From Aptenodytes patagonicus (taxonomy: Eukaryota > Chordata > Aves > Sphenisciformes > Spheniscidae), in assembly GCF_965638725.1 (NCBI RefSeq), contig NC_134963.1:11002501-11066500 (forward strand): a stretch of DNA of 64,000 nt, in the 5' to 3' direction. A model generated the notes under the pieces. It made no database searches. It was not told where the DNA came from and saw only the letters and a program-made list of their open reading frames with translations. The position numbers and the translations under genes are program-made. This document shows, in pieces, positions 26,501-38,492 of the stretch (position 1 is its first letter; each line of letters starts with the position of its first letter).

Positions 26501-28284
26501 CCCTGCTGCCGGGGGGTCGGCCGGGGGTGGTTGCCCACACTTGGCCCCTCCGTGCTTTCCCCAGCTGCACATTGTCCACATCAACGTCAAGTACCGGACG
26601 CTGGTGGAGGCCAAGGGGCATCCCAACGGGCTGGCCGTCCTCGGCTTCTTCTTCCAGGTGGGTCTGCGGGGCTCACGCTGCCGGCGGGAGGGGAACCCCT
26701 GGAAACAGGCTGCTCGCGGTGTGGCTGGGGGAGCATTGTACAGCTGCCCTGAGGGAGCGAGAAGGGGCAGGAAGGCTGGGTCAAGGCCAGAGGGTGCTGG
26801 GGAACCTCAGTGGTGAAAGGTGCCATAACCGCCCCCCTCCGCCGGCTTCGTGCAAGGTGCCGGCTGGGAGCTCACCCATCCCCACGCTGCTCTGCAGCGA
26901 CGGGGGGCCGGGGCCAGCTCTGCCTGCAGATGCTCGGCAGTGCAGGATGTCCCGGCTCTGCCCTGCCCCAGCTTACTCTCCCTCTCTGCAGGTCTCCGAA
27001 ACCCCTAACACCAACTACAACACCATCGTGGCGGGGCTGAGGAACGTCTCCCATGCCGGTGAGTTGCCTCCTCATTGTGGCAGGGGTGGAAAGGGGAGAG
27101 GCCGTGGTGGGGGAGGGCAGGGGTGTGCCCCGGCGGGTTGGGTGGGGTGATCTGCCAGTCCGTGGGGCCATCTGGCTGAAGGGAAACTGATGGGGGTGGC
27201 CCTGCTGTCCCTGCCATGTCCCCGGCACAGGACGGGCTGAGTGCCCGTGTCTCATCCCTCAGGGGACTTTGTGGATTTGGCCTCCACCTTCCGCCTGAGC
27301 ACCCTGCTGCCGCACGCCGGCCGGCTCTCTGGGTACTACCGCTACCAGGGCTCCCTCACCACCCCCGACTGCAGCGAGGTCGTCGTCTGGACCGTCTTCG
27401 AGGAGCCGGTAGAGATCGGCCGGGAGCAGGTACCGGCGTGCACAGTCCCACGCTCCAGCGCCCAAAGGGCTGGACCCCCTGGGTGGCCCTTCTACTTGCC
27501 CTTCCTGACCCCTAAGCAAGAGCACAGGAAAAGTCATCTCTATAATAATGCTCCCGGCAACCCGGCAATTAATTAATTTTATGAGGGTTAAGTAATGGAG
27601 CTGCGGCCACCTGCCAGCGGGGAGAAATCCTGTCCATCGCCTCTCCCGCCCAGCCCCGGTATTCAGAAAGCAAAATGGGACCAAACCCATTGGAGCTCAG
27701 AAGAGGCTCCAAGGAGGTGGGTGGGTGGATGGAGTGCGTTCTCCTCTGCTGCCCAAGCATCTTAGTAGACATATTTCCTTGAGGGTGTCGTGGGCCAGCT
27801 GCTCTTTAAGTGCTCAGCACAGGCAGTGAAACACGATTAGCTCTTTTAAAACTCAAGAGCCTATCCTTGCAAGGCCCTGGCAAACCACTCACCCTCCGGG
27901 TCTGGTTTCGGGAGACCGGTGAGGGCTGGCAGGAGGACACCCGCCGGCGTGGGGCCACGCTGTGGGTCAGCACGAAAGGAGGCTCACAAGTGTCTGGGGG
28001 CTCGGGGTGCAGAGCTCTGCAGAGCTGCAGAGCAGCTGCCCACCCCTGCCTTTCCCCCTGCGCAGCTGCGGGCGTTCATCAGCACCCTCCACTTCCCGGC
28101 CGCCGGCCCTGCGCTCATGAAAATGACCAACAACTTCCGCCCACCACAGCCCCTCCGCAGCCGGAAGGTCTTCGCCTCCAGGGCGGCCATGGCCAGCCGT
28201 GGGTCCCCGTGCGGGGGCCGCTGCCAGCTCCTCTCCCCGCTGCTCCTGCTGGCCCTGCTCAGCCCCTTCTCGCCAGCCCCCTAG
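20511..28284 (+). CDS. CA15: Carbonic anhydrase 15, secreted/GPI-anchored type, complete
   Basis: Alpha-carbonic anhydrase (CO2 + H2O to bicarbonate + H+) of the extracellular CA4/CA15 group. The exons are 20511-20577, 22311-22346, 25271-25441, 25683-25843, 26565-26657, 26992-27058, 27263-27429 and 28066-28284. They total 981 nt, i.e. 326 codons plus stop, close to mouse CA15. The protein has a signal peptide (residues 1-20), a [11 protein letters not shown] motif, the proton-shuttle His90 in NDGHT, zinc ligands His122 and His124 (QLHFHWG) and His147 (ELHIVH), and Thr231 in SLTTPDC. The sequons NGS (131) and NVS (194) are possible glycosylation sites, and the hydrophobic C-terminus suits GPI addition. 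CA15 rather than CA4 is preferred because of the [10 protein letters not shown] motif and the DGCR2 neighbourhood. CA15 is a pseudogene in human, but this copy looks intact. Confidence 0.93.
22311..22346 (+). CDS. CA15: CA15 exon 2: 36-nt micro-exon
   Basis: The acceptor is TCTCCTGCAG and the donor is GTGAGT. It encodes [11 protein letters not shown] with split Gly codons on both sides. This matches the short second exon that carries the first disulfide motif in CA4/CA15 genes. Confidence 0.92.
22502..23085 (-). mobile_element. Solo LTR of an avian endogenous retrovirus, in CA15 intron 2
   Basis: Reverse complement of the same LTR family seen at 36046-36637. It is bounded by a perfect 5-bp target duplication ATATC (22497-22501 and 23086-23090), so it is a complete solo LTR in antisense to CA15. 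The terminal dinucleotide on the 22502 side has decayed (TG to TC in this strand). It contains no coding sequence. Confidence 0.9.
24438..24506. repeat. 34-bp tandem duplication
   Basis: Two adjacent near-identical copies of a unit beginning ACCTCCGCTCACGGCCCC, in the CA15 intron between exons 2 and 3. The intron has no other recognisable feature besides the solo LTR. Confidence 0.85.
25271..25441 (+). CDS. CA15: CA15 exon 3
   Basis: The acceptor is CCTCTGCAG and the donor is GTGCGT. It encodes [20 protein letters not shown] through NDGHT, including the QSPVNI family signature and the catalytic His of NDGH. Confidence 0.93.
25683..25843 (+). CDS. CA15: CA15 exon 4: first two zinc ligands
   Basis: The acceptor is CCTTGCAG and the donor is GTAGGT. 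It encodes [20 protein letters not shown] and the GSEHTLDG motif, and ends at the Glu of the ELH motif. The second residue of QLHFHW and its neighbour two along coordinate zinc. Confidence 0.94.
26565..26657 (+). CDS. CA15: CA15 exon 5: third zinc ligand
   Basis: The acceptor is TTCCCCAG and the donor is GTGGGT. It encodes [13 protein letters not shown] to [10 protein letters not shown], and its first His completes the zinc site. Confidence 0.93.
26992..27058 (+). CDS. CA15: CA15 exon 6
   Basis: The acceptor is CTCTGCAG and the donor is GTGAGT. It encodes [20 protein letters not shown] and ends in a split Gly codon. The NVS sequon is a possible N-glycosylation site. Confidence 0.91.
27263..27429 (+). 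CDS. CA15: CA15 exon 7: substrate-pocket loop
   Basis: The acceptor is CCCTCAG and the donor is GTACCG. It encodes the [15 protein letters not shown] block, with the gatekeeping Thr and the Cys that pairs with the N-terminal Cys in this subfamily, then VVWTVFEEP. Confidence 0.94.
28066..28284 (+). CDS. CA15: CA15 exon 8: C-terminus with GPI-type tail
   Basis: The acceptor is CTGCGCAG and the stop is TAG 28282-28284. It encodes NNFRPPQPL, the end of the catalytic fold, then a Ser/Gly-rich linker and a hydrophobic end ([15 protein letters not shown]), consistent with a GPI-attachment signal. The tail is the least conserved part and the anchor is inferred. Confidence 0.9.
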   Translation: MRAFISTLHFPAAGPALMKMTNNFRPPQPLRSRKVFASRAAMASRGSPCGGRCQLLSPLLLLALLSPFSPAP

Positions 28285-28542
28285 GGTCTGGCCCAGCCTT
28301 TCACCAGTCTCCACACGAGCATTGCCCCGCTGCAATGGCGACAGGGAGGCAACACATTTGGTTCACGGGTAAATGGGAAAAAAAAAAAACAACCAAAAAA
28401 AGCACGTCAAGACCTCAGCTGGGCGAAGATTTTGCAAACCTGGATCTCTGCAGAGGTGAATCTCTGCAAGCCCGGAGCCTCCCTGCGATGCCCCTGTAGC
28501 CAGGCGGTGGGAGCCACCAGGAGGGGATGCTGGAGGGGCTGG

Positions 28543-28548
28543 AATAAA
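28543..28548 (+). promoter_or_regulatory. AATAAA polyadenylation signal of CA15
   Basis: The only AATAAA close to the CA15 stop, 260 bases downstream, followed by a GTGGCTGTGGGT GU-rich stretch. Confidence 0.75.
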
Positions 28549-29829
28549 GCCAAGGTCCTTGCCGGTGGCTGTGGGTCGCTGCCTCTTTGGCTCCGTGTCC
28601 CTTCGGCGTTGCTGGGGCAGGGTGCTTGGCACAGGGGTGCAGGGTTAGTGGGGAGGGAGCTGGGGGATGGTGTCTGCGTGGCACTCAGGGATACTGGCCC
28701 TGCGCACGGCTGTGCAGGGGGGTATGAGACTCCCCTTGTCTTCCCTGTGCAACAATTCCGCAGGGCCAAATCCTGGCCCTGCATGTGGCTCAGGGTCCCT
28801 GCAGTCCCTGTGCTTGCAGACACTGCCCTGTTGCTTTCCCCAGAGTTGGGGCTGGCTGACGGAGGCATGGGGCTGTCCCTGGGGACACAGCACCCCTCAG
28901 TGCCCGGGGGCAGGATGCAGGGAATCAATGGCTCTTTCCACGGAGCTGATTTTATGCTGGCAGAAATAGCTGCAGCTGCCGCTGCTGCTCCTGCGCTGCC
29001 CGGCAAGGCAGGGGCAGAGTCAGGGCCCGGGTGAATGGGGTGGTTCATAATTAATGTGCTGAAGCTCCAGGCGTGTTCCCGTCTCCTCCTGAATTATGGG
29101 CGTAAAAGCAGGTCGTCATCTGGGAGCAGAGCGGGGCAGGTTGAGGTTTTCATCATTTCTGGGGGGAAACTGCTGCCAGCGCAGGGCTCCAGCCGCACCC
29201 AGCCCAAGGGGTGGCTGTGGCATCCATGGGTGCAGGAGGCCTAAGCATCCTCCTGGCCTGAGGCTTGGGCTCCCTCTGAAGCCTGCAGCGGGGAAGAGGC
29301 ATCTCCAGGGGTGAAGGGGAGCAGCTGAAGACCCCATGATCTCCACGCTGGGGTGCTCGCAGGCCCCCGCGGGTGCTGGGGCTCTATGAACCCACCCCAG
29401 AGCTCATGTCTGGGGTCTCGGAGCAGCCGCCCTGGTCCGGAGAGGGGAGGGCAGAGCTGGTGCTCGTGCCCTGGGGTGCCGAGTGCCATTGGGTGTGCAG
29501 CACGGGCAGGATGCCGAGCATGGGCTGCCACGTGCTGCCGCAGCCTCCTGCCGCCGGCGTGGTGGTGGCGGCCATCGCCCAGCTCACTAATTCCCGCCAG
29601 GCTCCAGCTGGCACCGGCTGGAAGCGGCAGCCTCGCTCAGGGCCCGTGCGCTGACCTTTCGTTAAAGACCTCATTAGAGCGGGTAACAGCCCTGGCCGCC
29701 TGCCCCCGCCGTGCTGGGGGCTCAGGCCGGGGAGAGCCGGCAGGCGTGAGGCCACGCTCGCCCCATGTGCCCACGGGCAGCCCGGGCTGCCACCGCCTCG
29801 GGGGGCTCAGGCTGGCCCCGTGCCCCCAC

Positions 29830-30075
29830 CTGTGTCCCCACCCGTGTCCCCCCCCGCAGACCCCTCCCGTGTGCGTGCGTGCCTGCCTGCCGCCGCGCCC
29901 AGGTGCCCGCCGAGCCGGGGCCGGAGCCGGGGCCGGGGCCGGAGCCCAGCGCCGCTCCGCCGCCGCGGGGGCCGCGCGGGGGCGCCGGGGCCGCGGGGCC
30001 GGGCAGGGCGCGGCTGCCGAAGCGCCGCGGCGGCCGCCAGGGGGCGCCCGCCTCCCGGCTGCGGGCACCCGTGCA
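29830..30075. promoter_or_regulatory. CpG-dense patch with GCCGGG repeats
   Basis: Dense CpG, with GCCGGGGCCGGAGCC-type repeats, contrasts with the flanks. It could be a promoter CpG island of an unrecognised transcript or simply a low-complexity repeat. No gene start is evident beside it. Confidence 0.35.
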
Positions 30076-32710
30076 CCCCCCGTGCCACTGTCACCCGTGT
30101 CCTCGTGCCCCTGTCCCCCCGTGTCCTCGCGCTCTCTGTGCCCCCGCTCTAGGTCCCCTCCACTGTGCCCTCTGTTTCCCCCCGTGTCCCATCATGTCCC
30201 ACTGTGCCTCCCGTGCCCCTTGTCCCCCCGTGTCCTCCATGCTGTCTGTGCCCCCGGTGTCCCTCCGTGTCTCACCGTTCCCCCGCGCCCCCTGCCCCGC
30301 TGCACGCCCCAGCCCCAGCCCCTCGCACCCACAGGCTGCGGGGTGGCTGCCCCACAAATGTGCCCGGGTCCAGCCTAGGGTGGTCACAGGCCCAGCTGAC
30401 AAGAGCGGCAGGTTCAGCCACAGAGCATGGCGGGACCTGGTCAGCCATGGTGAGCCCCAAATGGCTGCAGCCCCCCAGTCCACTCCAGTACCATGCCAGG
30501 GTGTGAGGGGCACCCGGGCAGTGGGGCCAGACAGTGCCTGCCCAGGGGGTCCATCGGGGGCACAAGGCTGTGGCTCTCCAAGAGCAGCAGCGAGCCGAAA
30601 TGCCTGGCAGGAGCCATGGGAGCAGACACCCCTGTGCTCAGGGTCCCCCTCCCCTGGGGGACCCATCCTGGCCGGCTGCGGTGCCCCTGGCAGAGGACGG
30701 TAGTGGCACCAGGCAGGGTCTGGCAGCCAAGGCCCTCTGTACGGCCAGAGAGCAAAACCACCCCAAGGGCTTGGCACACACTGTGCAGCCTGCTGGGACC
30801 CCAAATTTGGGGAGGTGCTGTGCCTCCCACCAGGAATGCTGGGCTGCCCTGGCTACCCGGGGAAAGGACCTGAAACACCACACACACACACCCCCCCCAA
30901 CCAAGAGCCATTGCTGAAATGGGGCCAAAAAATGGCTTTTCCCGCCTCCCATCCTGACCGCAGCACGGCCGGGCAGTGATGCTCTGGGTGCCACGTGCTG
31001 AAAAGTTTGTGCCGAGGAAGCGGCGCATGCCGGGGCCGGGGCTATTCCTGGCTCCCAGCTGGTGTTTGGCCAAAGTGGCCTCTTGTTTTTGGCCGGGCTG
31101 TAATTTTTAGCAAAGGCTGTTCCCAAGCAGCGGGGCTGCGGTCGGCACAGCTGCCCGGGGGGAGCGCCAGCTCAGCTGGGGGGCCGGCGATGCGCATCGG
31201 CACCCCCCTGCCCACGGCCGGGCTGGGGTGCCCAGCCAAAAGTGCCCAAAACATGGCAGAAATACTTAAACCTGATGTTCTTCCCCCGCTGTGGCTGCAG
31301 AGGAAAGGGAAAGGGCTGGGGCTCTGCTGCGGCTGGGGCCGGCAGCATTTGCTCAGGGTGGGGAGGCTGCCAGTCAGGGTGGCACTGGCTGGGGTGCAGG
31401 ACCTGGCCCTGGGGTGCAGTCCGCATTCCCCTCCAGTCCCCCCCTGCGCCGGCTGCAAAAGCTGTGGCACTGGCACTGCTCACTCCGGCAGGCTGTGGAG
31501 GAGGAGAAAACCAAATTTGGCTTGAAGTCCTCCCTAACTGATTGAGTCAAACCCTTCTGTTCCCTCCCGAGGGCCCGGCAAGGACTGTGGTGGCTGCCTC
31601 CATCACACCCATCAGCCACCGCTGTCACCGCCTTGCCGTCACCCTGCCACCAATGTTCCCTACCTAGAAATTTCTTAACATTAAGCTGAAAAACCCCATC
31701 TTGGGAGTCCTAACAAGGGCTGAAACTTAACGACCATATTTCTCCAGACGGGCAGTACCAGCCCTGTGATAAAACCTCTCCATCAGCACACCTGCCTGGG
31801 GAGACGTGGCTGTTTACACCGAGTATGAGCTGAAAACAGGGGTTTGCTTGGTCCCCAGACCAGGGCTGAAGCTCTGCTGGGAAGTTTATTTTGTTATCAC
31901 GCTAAACTTGAGATGATAAATATTTTGAAGCAGCTGAAAGGTGTTTATTTTTGAGTCAGTTCAGCTTGTTTACAACCTGTTTACAAGCCTGAGCATTTAT
32001 CTTTGGGGCTGTTTACCTCTCCCTAGGCTGTGGCTAGGGTTTAATACACATACAAATAAAACCGCAGCGAGGGGTCCGGCCGCCCCTCCTGGTGCCTTCC
32101 TGCCGGCCGCCAGCTGTGTGCCCCGGCGGTTGCTGTTTTGACAGAGCTATGCAAATGCTCTCCTCTTTGCAAGTGGGCTTGATTGCTCAGGTTGTGTTTT
32201 CGACCACGCCAGCCTCAAACATTTATTTATTTCATTTAATTCCCTTTCAGTTGCAGGGCGATAAACCTTGGCTTTGGGCTCTGTGGCTGTCCCCAGCTGG
32301 GCCTTTGACCTGGGGCTGCCTGGGGGGTGTTTCATAGTATTTTATAATTCATAACCTGTATTTTATAATTTACAACCCACATTTTATTCATAACCTATAT
32401 TTTATTTCCCAGATTTGGGGAAATCTGCCCCATATTGTGGGAGTCTGGAGACTGCCCCATGCATCTCATGGCAGGTCGGACTGATGGACAAGGCCAGCTA
32501 AGGGGCTGCCTGGCAGGAGGCAGAGAGTGATTATTTTAATTCAGCTAATGAGAGAGGATTTGGGGGTACCCAGCAGTGGGGTGGCAGCAGGAGGCCCCGG
32601 GCTGGTCACCCTGTGGCGGTGGCACAGGTCAGCCCTGGCCCTGGCCCCCATGTGTGTGGGGTCAGCGGTGCCCAGCCAGGGGGCCTGGATGCACTGGGGT
32701 CACTGCGGGG

Positions 32711-32822
32711 GGGGGGGGTGTGTGTGCACGAGTGTGTGTGGGTGTTTGTGCATACATGTGCAACTGTGTGCATGCAAGTGTGTGTGTGCACACGTTTGCA
32801 AGTGTGTGCATGCATGTGCAGC
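32711..32822. repeat. Imperfect (TG)n repeat
   Basis: Runs of TGTG interrupted by CATGCAAG-type units, preceded by a 10-G tract. Confidence 0.85.
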
Positions 32823-35800
32823 AGCTGGGACACCCCACACCGGGGCAAGGACCACTCTGCTGGGCGAGACCCTGCTGGGGAGGGCCCTGCCAGGGACCCT
32901 CCAGGAGACAGGAGGGGCGGCCCCAGGCTGGGGACATGCACCCTGGCACTGGCACGCAGCCCCACCAGCCTTGGCACCAGCCGTGCCCCCGGTCCCCCCC
33001 ATCGTCATCCCCCGCCAATTTTGGGCAGCTTCAGGCAGCCCCAAAACTTCTCCCCTCACTGCGGTGGCTGACAGCCCTGCGAGGTGACAGCCTGGCGAGG
33101 CAGGGGCAAAGCTCGCCACAGCAAGAGCCGGCAACCATCTTGGGACTGAGCCGACTCGGGGCTCGTCTGCGTGGCACCCGCCTTCACACGTCAGCACCCA
33201 CTGGAGACAGTTTCGCTTCCTTTTTTTGGCCCCCCCTTTGAGTTTCTGATTGGAGATTGTGGCGGGCGAGGAGTAAATTTAGCCAGGGGATGCCCCGCGG
33301 CTGCACAGCTGCGTGGCGGTGCCGGCTGGGGGGGTCGGGGGTGGCCAGGGCTGGCGTGGCACAGCCTAGGCTCCGCACAGCCTTACCCCAAACCCTTTGG
33401 AGAATTCGGCTGTATGAGCGGGGGGATGTCGGGATGGGGTGCAGGAGCCACCAGCCACCCCTCCGGGTGCTCGGGGGCTGCACCCGCCCCCCCGGCTCAG
33501 GCAGGGCAGAGGCCATCGGGTATTGCCCGAGCTTGGCACAGCTGCAGAACGAAAGTGGGGGGACTCGTGCCATCCTCCCATGGCCGCCCCAGCAGGGTCT
33601 GGCTCTGCCCTGCTCCCCCCAGCCTGGGCTGGGGCTATTCTCGGCCCTGGTTCTTGCTTTCGAGTTTCAGCCCTGCTGCCTTCAGGAACGGCGGCTGTTT
33701 GGGTGGCTGCAGGTGCTGCGGGGAGGGCAGGCAGGACCCCCCCCGAGCCCCTCCGGCTGCGCCACGTCGCCCATATCTCTCCAGACGAGGTGTTTCATCA
33801 GCCCCAGGTGCACTTGCTCTGCTCCTGCCACGTCTCTGCACAGGGAGCCCCCAAATCCTCCTGGCATGAGATGCTGGGGCTTGCCATGGCCTGGGGAAAT
33901 CACCGAGCGATGTGCAATAAAAAAAAGCAAGCCCAGGCTGGTTTTGGGGGGACAAAACTGGCTGGACGTGGCCCCTGCAGAGGGGCTCCAGCATGGCCAC
34001 CTCCCAAGTGCAAGGCCATGGGTGCAGGAGCTGCCCTTGCCCTAGGGCAGGGTTTAGGGACTGGAGCAGAGCTTTGCCCCCCAGGGCTGGGGGGTGTTTG
34101 GGGGCAAGAGCTCCCATGGCCCCACACCCCTCTGCCCCCATCCCCGCATCCCTCCCTCTGGTCTCAGCCGTGGGTCCCCTCCAAGCCCAAAGCGTCTCAA
34201 CCAGTAGGGTTTATTAAACCGCCCCGAAGGCCTTGCTAAGCCCACGCCTACAAGCCTCAGCCTGGGAGCGCAGCTCTTGCCAAGCCCCTACCTCGCCAAG
34301 CCCCTACCCCACTGTGGGACCCGCCGCCTCTCTCTGCGGCTAATTAAAGCCTTTCTGAAGCATCTCATTTACTAAATTAGATCCCCCTTGTTTTAAAATT
34401 AATGGCAAACCGGGAAAACAAAAAAATAAATGACTTTAAAATTGCAGCACAGGAGACAGCAGAGTGAGAGCGAGAGCTGCAGCTGGGGAGAGGCGTGGGT
34501 TTTGGTTTCACTCAGCGTTATTTGCTCACCAGAAAAACACACCAAGGGCAGGTGCGGGAGCGGGACGGGCCTTTTCTTCCCAGGCACCACTTGCCTCCCC
34601 TCCGGGGGCTGGATCAGGCCCTGCATCCCAGTGTGATTCCCAGTGGCACCTCTCCAGCCCCATTGAAGGGCTTGTTATGGGCGAAACAGCGGCTGGAAAT
34701 TCGCCGTGCTGTGGGCGGCAGGGGAGTATGGGGGCCCTGGGGGAGCCAGGGCCACTGATCTATAATTCAGCGGGTTTTTTCCTTGCCAGTTGTTGCTTAG
34801 GGAAAGGGTTTAGCAAAATCTTTTAATCCATAATTAATGAGGTTTCCTGCCCCCAGAGTTGGAGAACGCGCCTGTGCTCTGCTCGCCCAGACCCGAGCCG
34901 AAGCGAGACCCCGGCTTGTGGCCCAGCAGGACCTACCCCAAACTGAGCCCGTGAAAAGCTCGGTTCGGTGTCCTGTAACCGAGGGACAGGGTTTACCCAT
35001 GGGACGCCGAGATGGATTTCAAGCCCCACAGAAGTGATGCCCTGCTGCCCCCCTCCCCACCAGCCGCCCCCCCCAAATGTGGCATTTAGCAGGGTAAAAC
35101 CTGGCAGCATGGCTGGGACGGGGGCTCCTGTGTTACCCCATTATTCACTCCAGCCTCAACCACTGCTTAAGGGTGTGATTTGCCAACTACTGGAATCAAT
35201 AATTACTGAGGCTTCAGCTTTATCAGCTGAAAAAAAAGCGAGCATCCTTCCTGGCAGCAGGTCTCAGTCCGTAGGGCATTTTTGGCTGGCAGAAACCCAG
35301 GCAGCAGCTCTCCCCAGTGAAAGCCCTGGCAGCACCATGAGGCCAGGGATGAGGATGCTGCGGGTAGGGGTTTGCCAGGGAATAACCTCGCTTGCCCATA
35401 GAAAGGGGCTCAGCACCGAGGTGGAGGAGCTGGTGCCATCTCTGAGTCCATGTCCCCCAGCAGCGAGCCAGGCTGGGCACATGCAGCTGTGCTGCAGGGA
35501 CCCTCGCCTCCTGGACCCCCTACCACGGGTGTCACAGCCTGGCAGCCCCCAGGACCAACTCTGCCGGTTCTCTGCTGCTGTGGGCTCTCTCAGCCTGGGG
35601 AACTGTGTCTTAAAGAGCTCATCTTGAAACAGATCAGGACAGATGCCTCCATCGTCCTTCCTTCCCCTGCTGCGATGCAGGCTGAGCATCCATCCCGCTG
35701 CTGGCTCCTTCCCTGGGGCCAGCGGTAGCCCAGGGGACTGTGATCCAGCCTGGGCATGGGTTTGGTCTGTGGGGATGGGGTTTCCTGGGAAAACCCGGAG

Positions 35801-36045
35801 CCTGTCATCCCACACATGGGCAGGGACACTGGGACTGCCCCCGTTGGCCCAGTCCCCTGTGCAGGGTGATGGGAAGGGGGTTTGCCCCATGCATGGGGCT
35901 GTGCCGTGGCAGGGTCTCCCTTGCCTGGCTGGGGAGCAGGATAAAGCCAGAATAAAGCCAATAATATTGTTTTGGAGCACAAGGTGCCTCATGGGGTCCA
36001 GGCCCTGCTGCCAGCTCCCTGCCCATGGGTACCCCCCTGCCCCTC

Positions 36046-36637
36046 TGTCCTGGTTTCGGCAGGGATAGAGTTAATTTCCTTCCTAGTAGCTGGTACAGTG
36101 CTGTGTTTTGGATTTAGGGTGAGAACAATGTTGATAACACACCGGTGTTTTAGTTGTTGCTAGGTAGTGTTTACACTAGTCAAGGACTGTTCAGCTTCCC
36201 ATGCTCTACCGACTGAGAAGGCTGGAGGTGCACAAGAAGCTGGGAGGGGGCACAGCCAGGACAGCTGACCCAAACTGGCCAGAGGGACATTCCATACCAT
36301 GGGACGTCATGCTCAGTATATAAACCTGGGGGAAGAAGGAGGAAGGGGGGGACGTTTGGAGTGATGGCGTTTGTCTTCCCAAGTAACCGTTACGCATGAT
36401 GGAGCCCTGCTTTCCTGGAGATGGCTGAACACCTGCCTGCCGATGGGAAGGAGTGAATGAATTCCTTGTTTTGCTTTGCTTGCGTGTGCGGCTTTTGCTT
36501 TACCTATTAAACTGTCTTTATCTCAACCCACGAGTTTTCTCACTTTTACCCTTCCGATTCTCTCCCCCATCCCACCAGGGGGGAGTGAGCGAGCGGCTGG
36601 GTGGTGCTCAGTTGCCGACTGAGGTTAAACCACGACA
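36046..36637 (+). mobile_element. Complete solo LTR with 5-bp target duplication
   Basis: A 592-bp element starting TGTCCTGGTTTC and ending ACCACGACA (TG...CA). It is flanked by a perfect CCCTC direct repeat (36041-36045 and 36638-36642). Inside are a TATA box (TATATAAA, 36317) and an ATTAAA polyadenylation-type signal (36506), in the U3-R order expected for the + strand. There is no internal retroviral sequence, so it arose by LTR-LTR recombination. Confidence 0.93.
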
Positions 36638-37922
36638 CCCTCCCATCTGTGCCCTGCCAGGCCTGCACAGTGCCCACGGCCCCCACAGGGCTGGCACACG
36701 TCCCTGCAGGGCTGGCATGTGTCCCTGGAGCTGCTCAGGGTGCCTGGGGAAGGCTCGAGCTGTCCCCCTGCAAGGACAAAATGCCTGGTGCTGCTGGGGA
36801 AACCCCAGCAGCCCCAGAGCGGGGCACCCCAGGGCATCCCCAGGCGCAGCAAAGGGGTGAGGCTTTGCTGGGTGTCAGAGTGGGGCTGTGCTGTGGGGGC
36901 TGAACCCCTGCCTGTGCCAGCCAGGATGACCCTCTTTGGTGGTGCGTGGGCAGGGAGACAGGCTGGCAGAGGCCTGGGGCACTCAGTGCACCTCCCAGTG
37001 CCCCACCGTCCCCAGGGGCTGCAGGGTCACCAGGCAGCGAGAGAGAAACGGCAGTTGCAAACAGCCCTGCTCCTTGGCAAAAGCTGGTTTTAGTGCATGT
37101 GGAGATAACGCTGGCATGGGAACGGGGTGCAGGGGTGCAGGAGACGTGGTCATCCTCGCAGAGCCAGCATGAGCTCAGTGGCAGTGTTTGGGTGTCCCCT
37201 GGGTACAGGGGACATAGGTGGGACAGGGGGCAGCAGTTTGGGCATGGGGACATGGGGACAGCATGGAGCGGGGAGCAGCTGTCTCCAGCAGCAATGGGGA
37301 GGGATGGGGAGAGGGACAGGGATGCTGTTCCAGCCGGGAGCCTCGGGCTGGCGCTGCGGATGTGACCACGGATGCAGAGCTGGCTGGAGAGCTGCACACC
37401 CTGCAGAAATACAGGCTGGGAAAAGCACCTTATCTGAGTAATTAGCAGCATCTTCCCATCAGAATAAAGTCTTCTGAAATGCTAAAACACTGTGTTGCCG
37501 TTGCTGGGAGGTCCCCAGCAGCGCTGGGGGACATGGGGCTCCTTTCGCTGGCAGCAGGATCAGTGCTATGTCCAGGCCACCACTGCCCACCCTGGCATGT
37601 CCATGTGAGGAAGAGGTGGCTGAAAGAAACTTAATTCCACTCAAAGTTCCTCTTTGGTATCTGCTTTCCTGGCAAGTTTGGGGTTGCTGCTGCAGTGCTC
37701 ATTCCCTGGGAGGCTCCTCTCCCTTAGATGTTTTGCCAGACAAGGAACAATGCAGAGAGCAGAAACTGCCCCCTTGGATCTTGTCTCGTAGAGTTTGATT
37801 TGGCAGAAGATTTTTGGTTTTGTTTTGGCTTCATTTCCTGAGAAATCCTCAAGTGGTTGCTGAATGGCTGGGTAAAACAGAGCATTAAAGAGCCGGGGTG
37901 GGCAGCTCCATCAGAGCTTTCC

Positions 37923-38060
37923 GGGATGGATGGAGGCGTTGGGGTGGGTAGGATGGATGGAGATGCTCGTGTGGGTAGGATGGATGGAGCTGTTGGGGTG
38001 GGTAGGATGGATGGAGGCATTCAGGGGGACAGAACAGAGGCACTAGGGTAGGCAGGACAG
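37923..38060. repeat. Minisatellite, unit about 30 bp
   Basis: About four to five imperfect copies of a unit containing GGTAGGATGGATGGAG. Confidence 0.85.
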
Positions 38061-38377
38061 ATGTACGCAGCAGGGAGGACACACGGCCGGCAGCGCTGCA
38101 CAGAGTGGTACTTTCTCCTTGCCGGCTGCTGGTGGCTTTGCCCCAAGCAAGGCCAACGCGGGGAGTGCCCATCCCACGGTGAAGGTGTTGGCTGGCCCCC
38201 GGCCTTCCTGGGGCAGCTGATTGCCAGCAGGAGGCAGGGAGGATCCATGGTGGTGGTAGGGGTCCAGGTCCCTGGGACGGGCACAGGGGCTGATGTCTGT
38301 GCCTCACTGGGGGTCACTCCCATGGCCAGGCTCCCAGGGGTCTGGTCATCCCTCCTGTGCCCTGAGAGATGTCCGCA

Positions 38378-38492
38378 GAAGGTGCCTGCTGGGACACACA
38401 GCAACCCAGAGCCTGGTGGGGCTGGGCACCTTGCTGGCACCAACGCAGCCCAGGGAGGGGGATGTGGTGGGGCTGTCCCCTGCCCCTTTACC
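38378..38492. repeat. Direct repeat, left copy, flanking a CR1
   Basis: Matches 39111-39221 with moderate divergence. Shared blocks are GAAGGTGCCTGC, a CTGGCACCAAC block and CCCAGGGAGGGGGATGTGG. The two copies bracket the CR1 at 38493-39107. Confidence 0.85.

Larger units (their letters stand above)
28549..36040. other. Intergenic, GC-rich
   Basis: No exon or gene was recognised. Long open frames on both strands are explained by GC content. It contains the CpG-rich patch at 29.8 kb and a (TG)n run at 32.7 kb, which are listed separately. Confidence 0.5.

Noticed and set aside
29353-30378. 341-codon open frame on the plus strand
   Set aside because: It runs through the CpG-dense low-complexity patch and mainly encodes Pro/Arg/Gly repeats.
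35951-35956. AATAAA near 35.95 kb, and another at 37463, as ends of a gene
   Set aside because: No coding exon or 3'UTR-like sequence could be linked to them.
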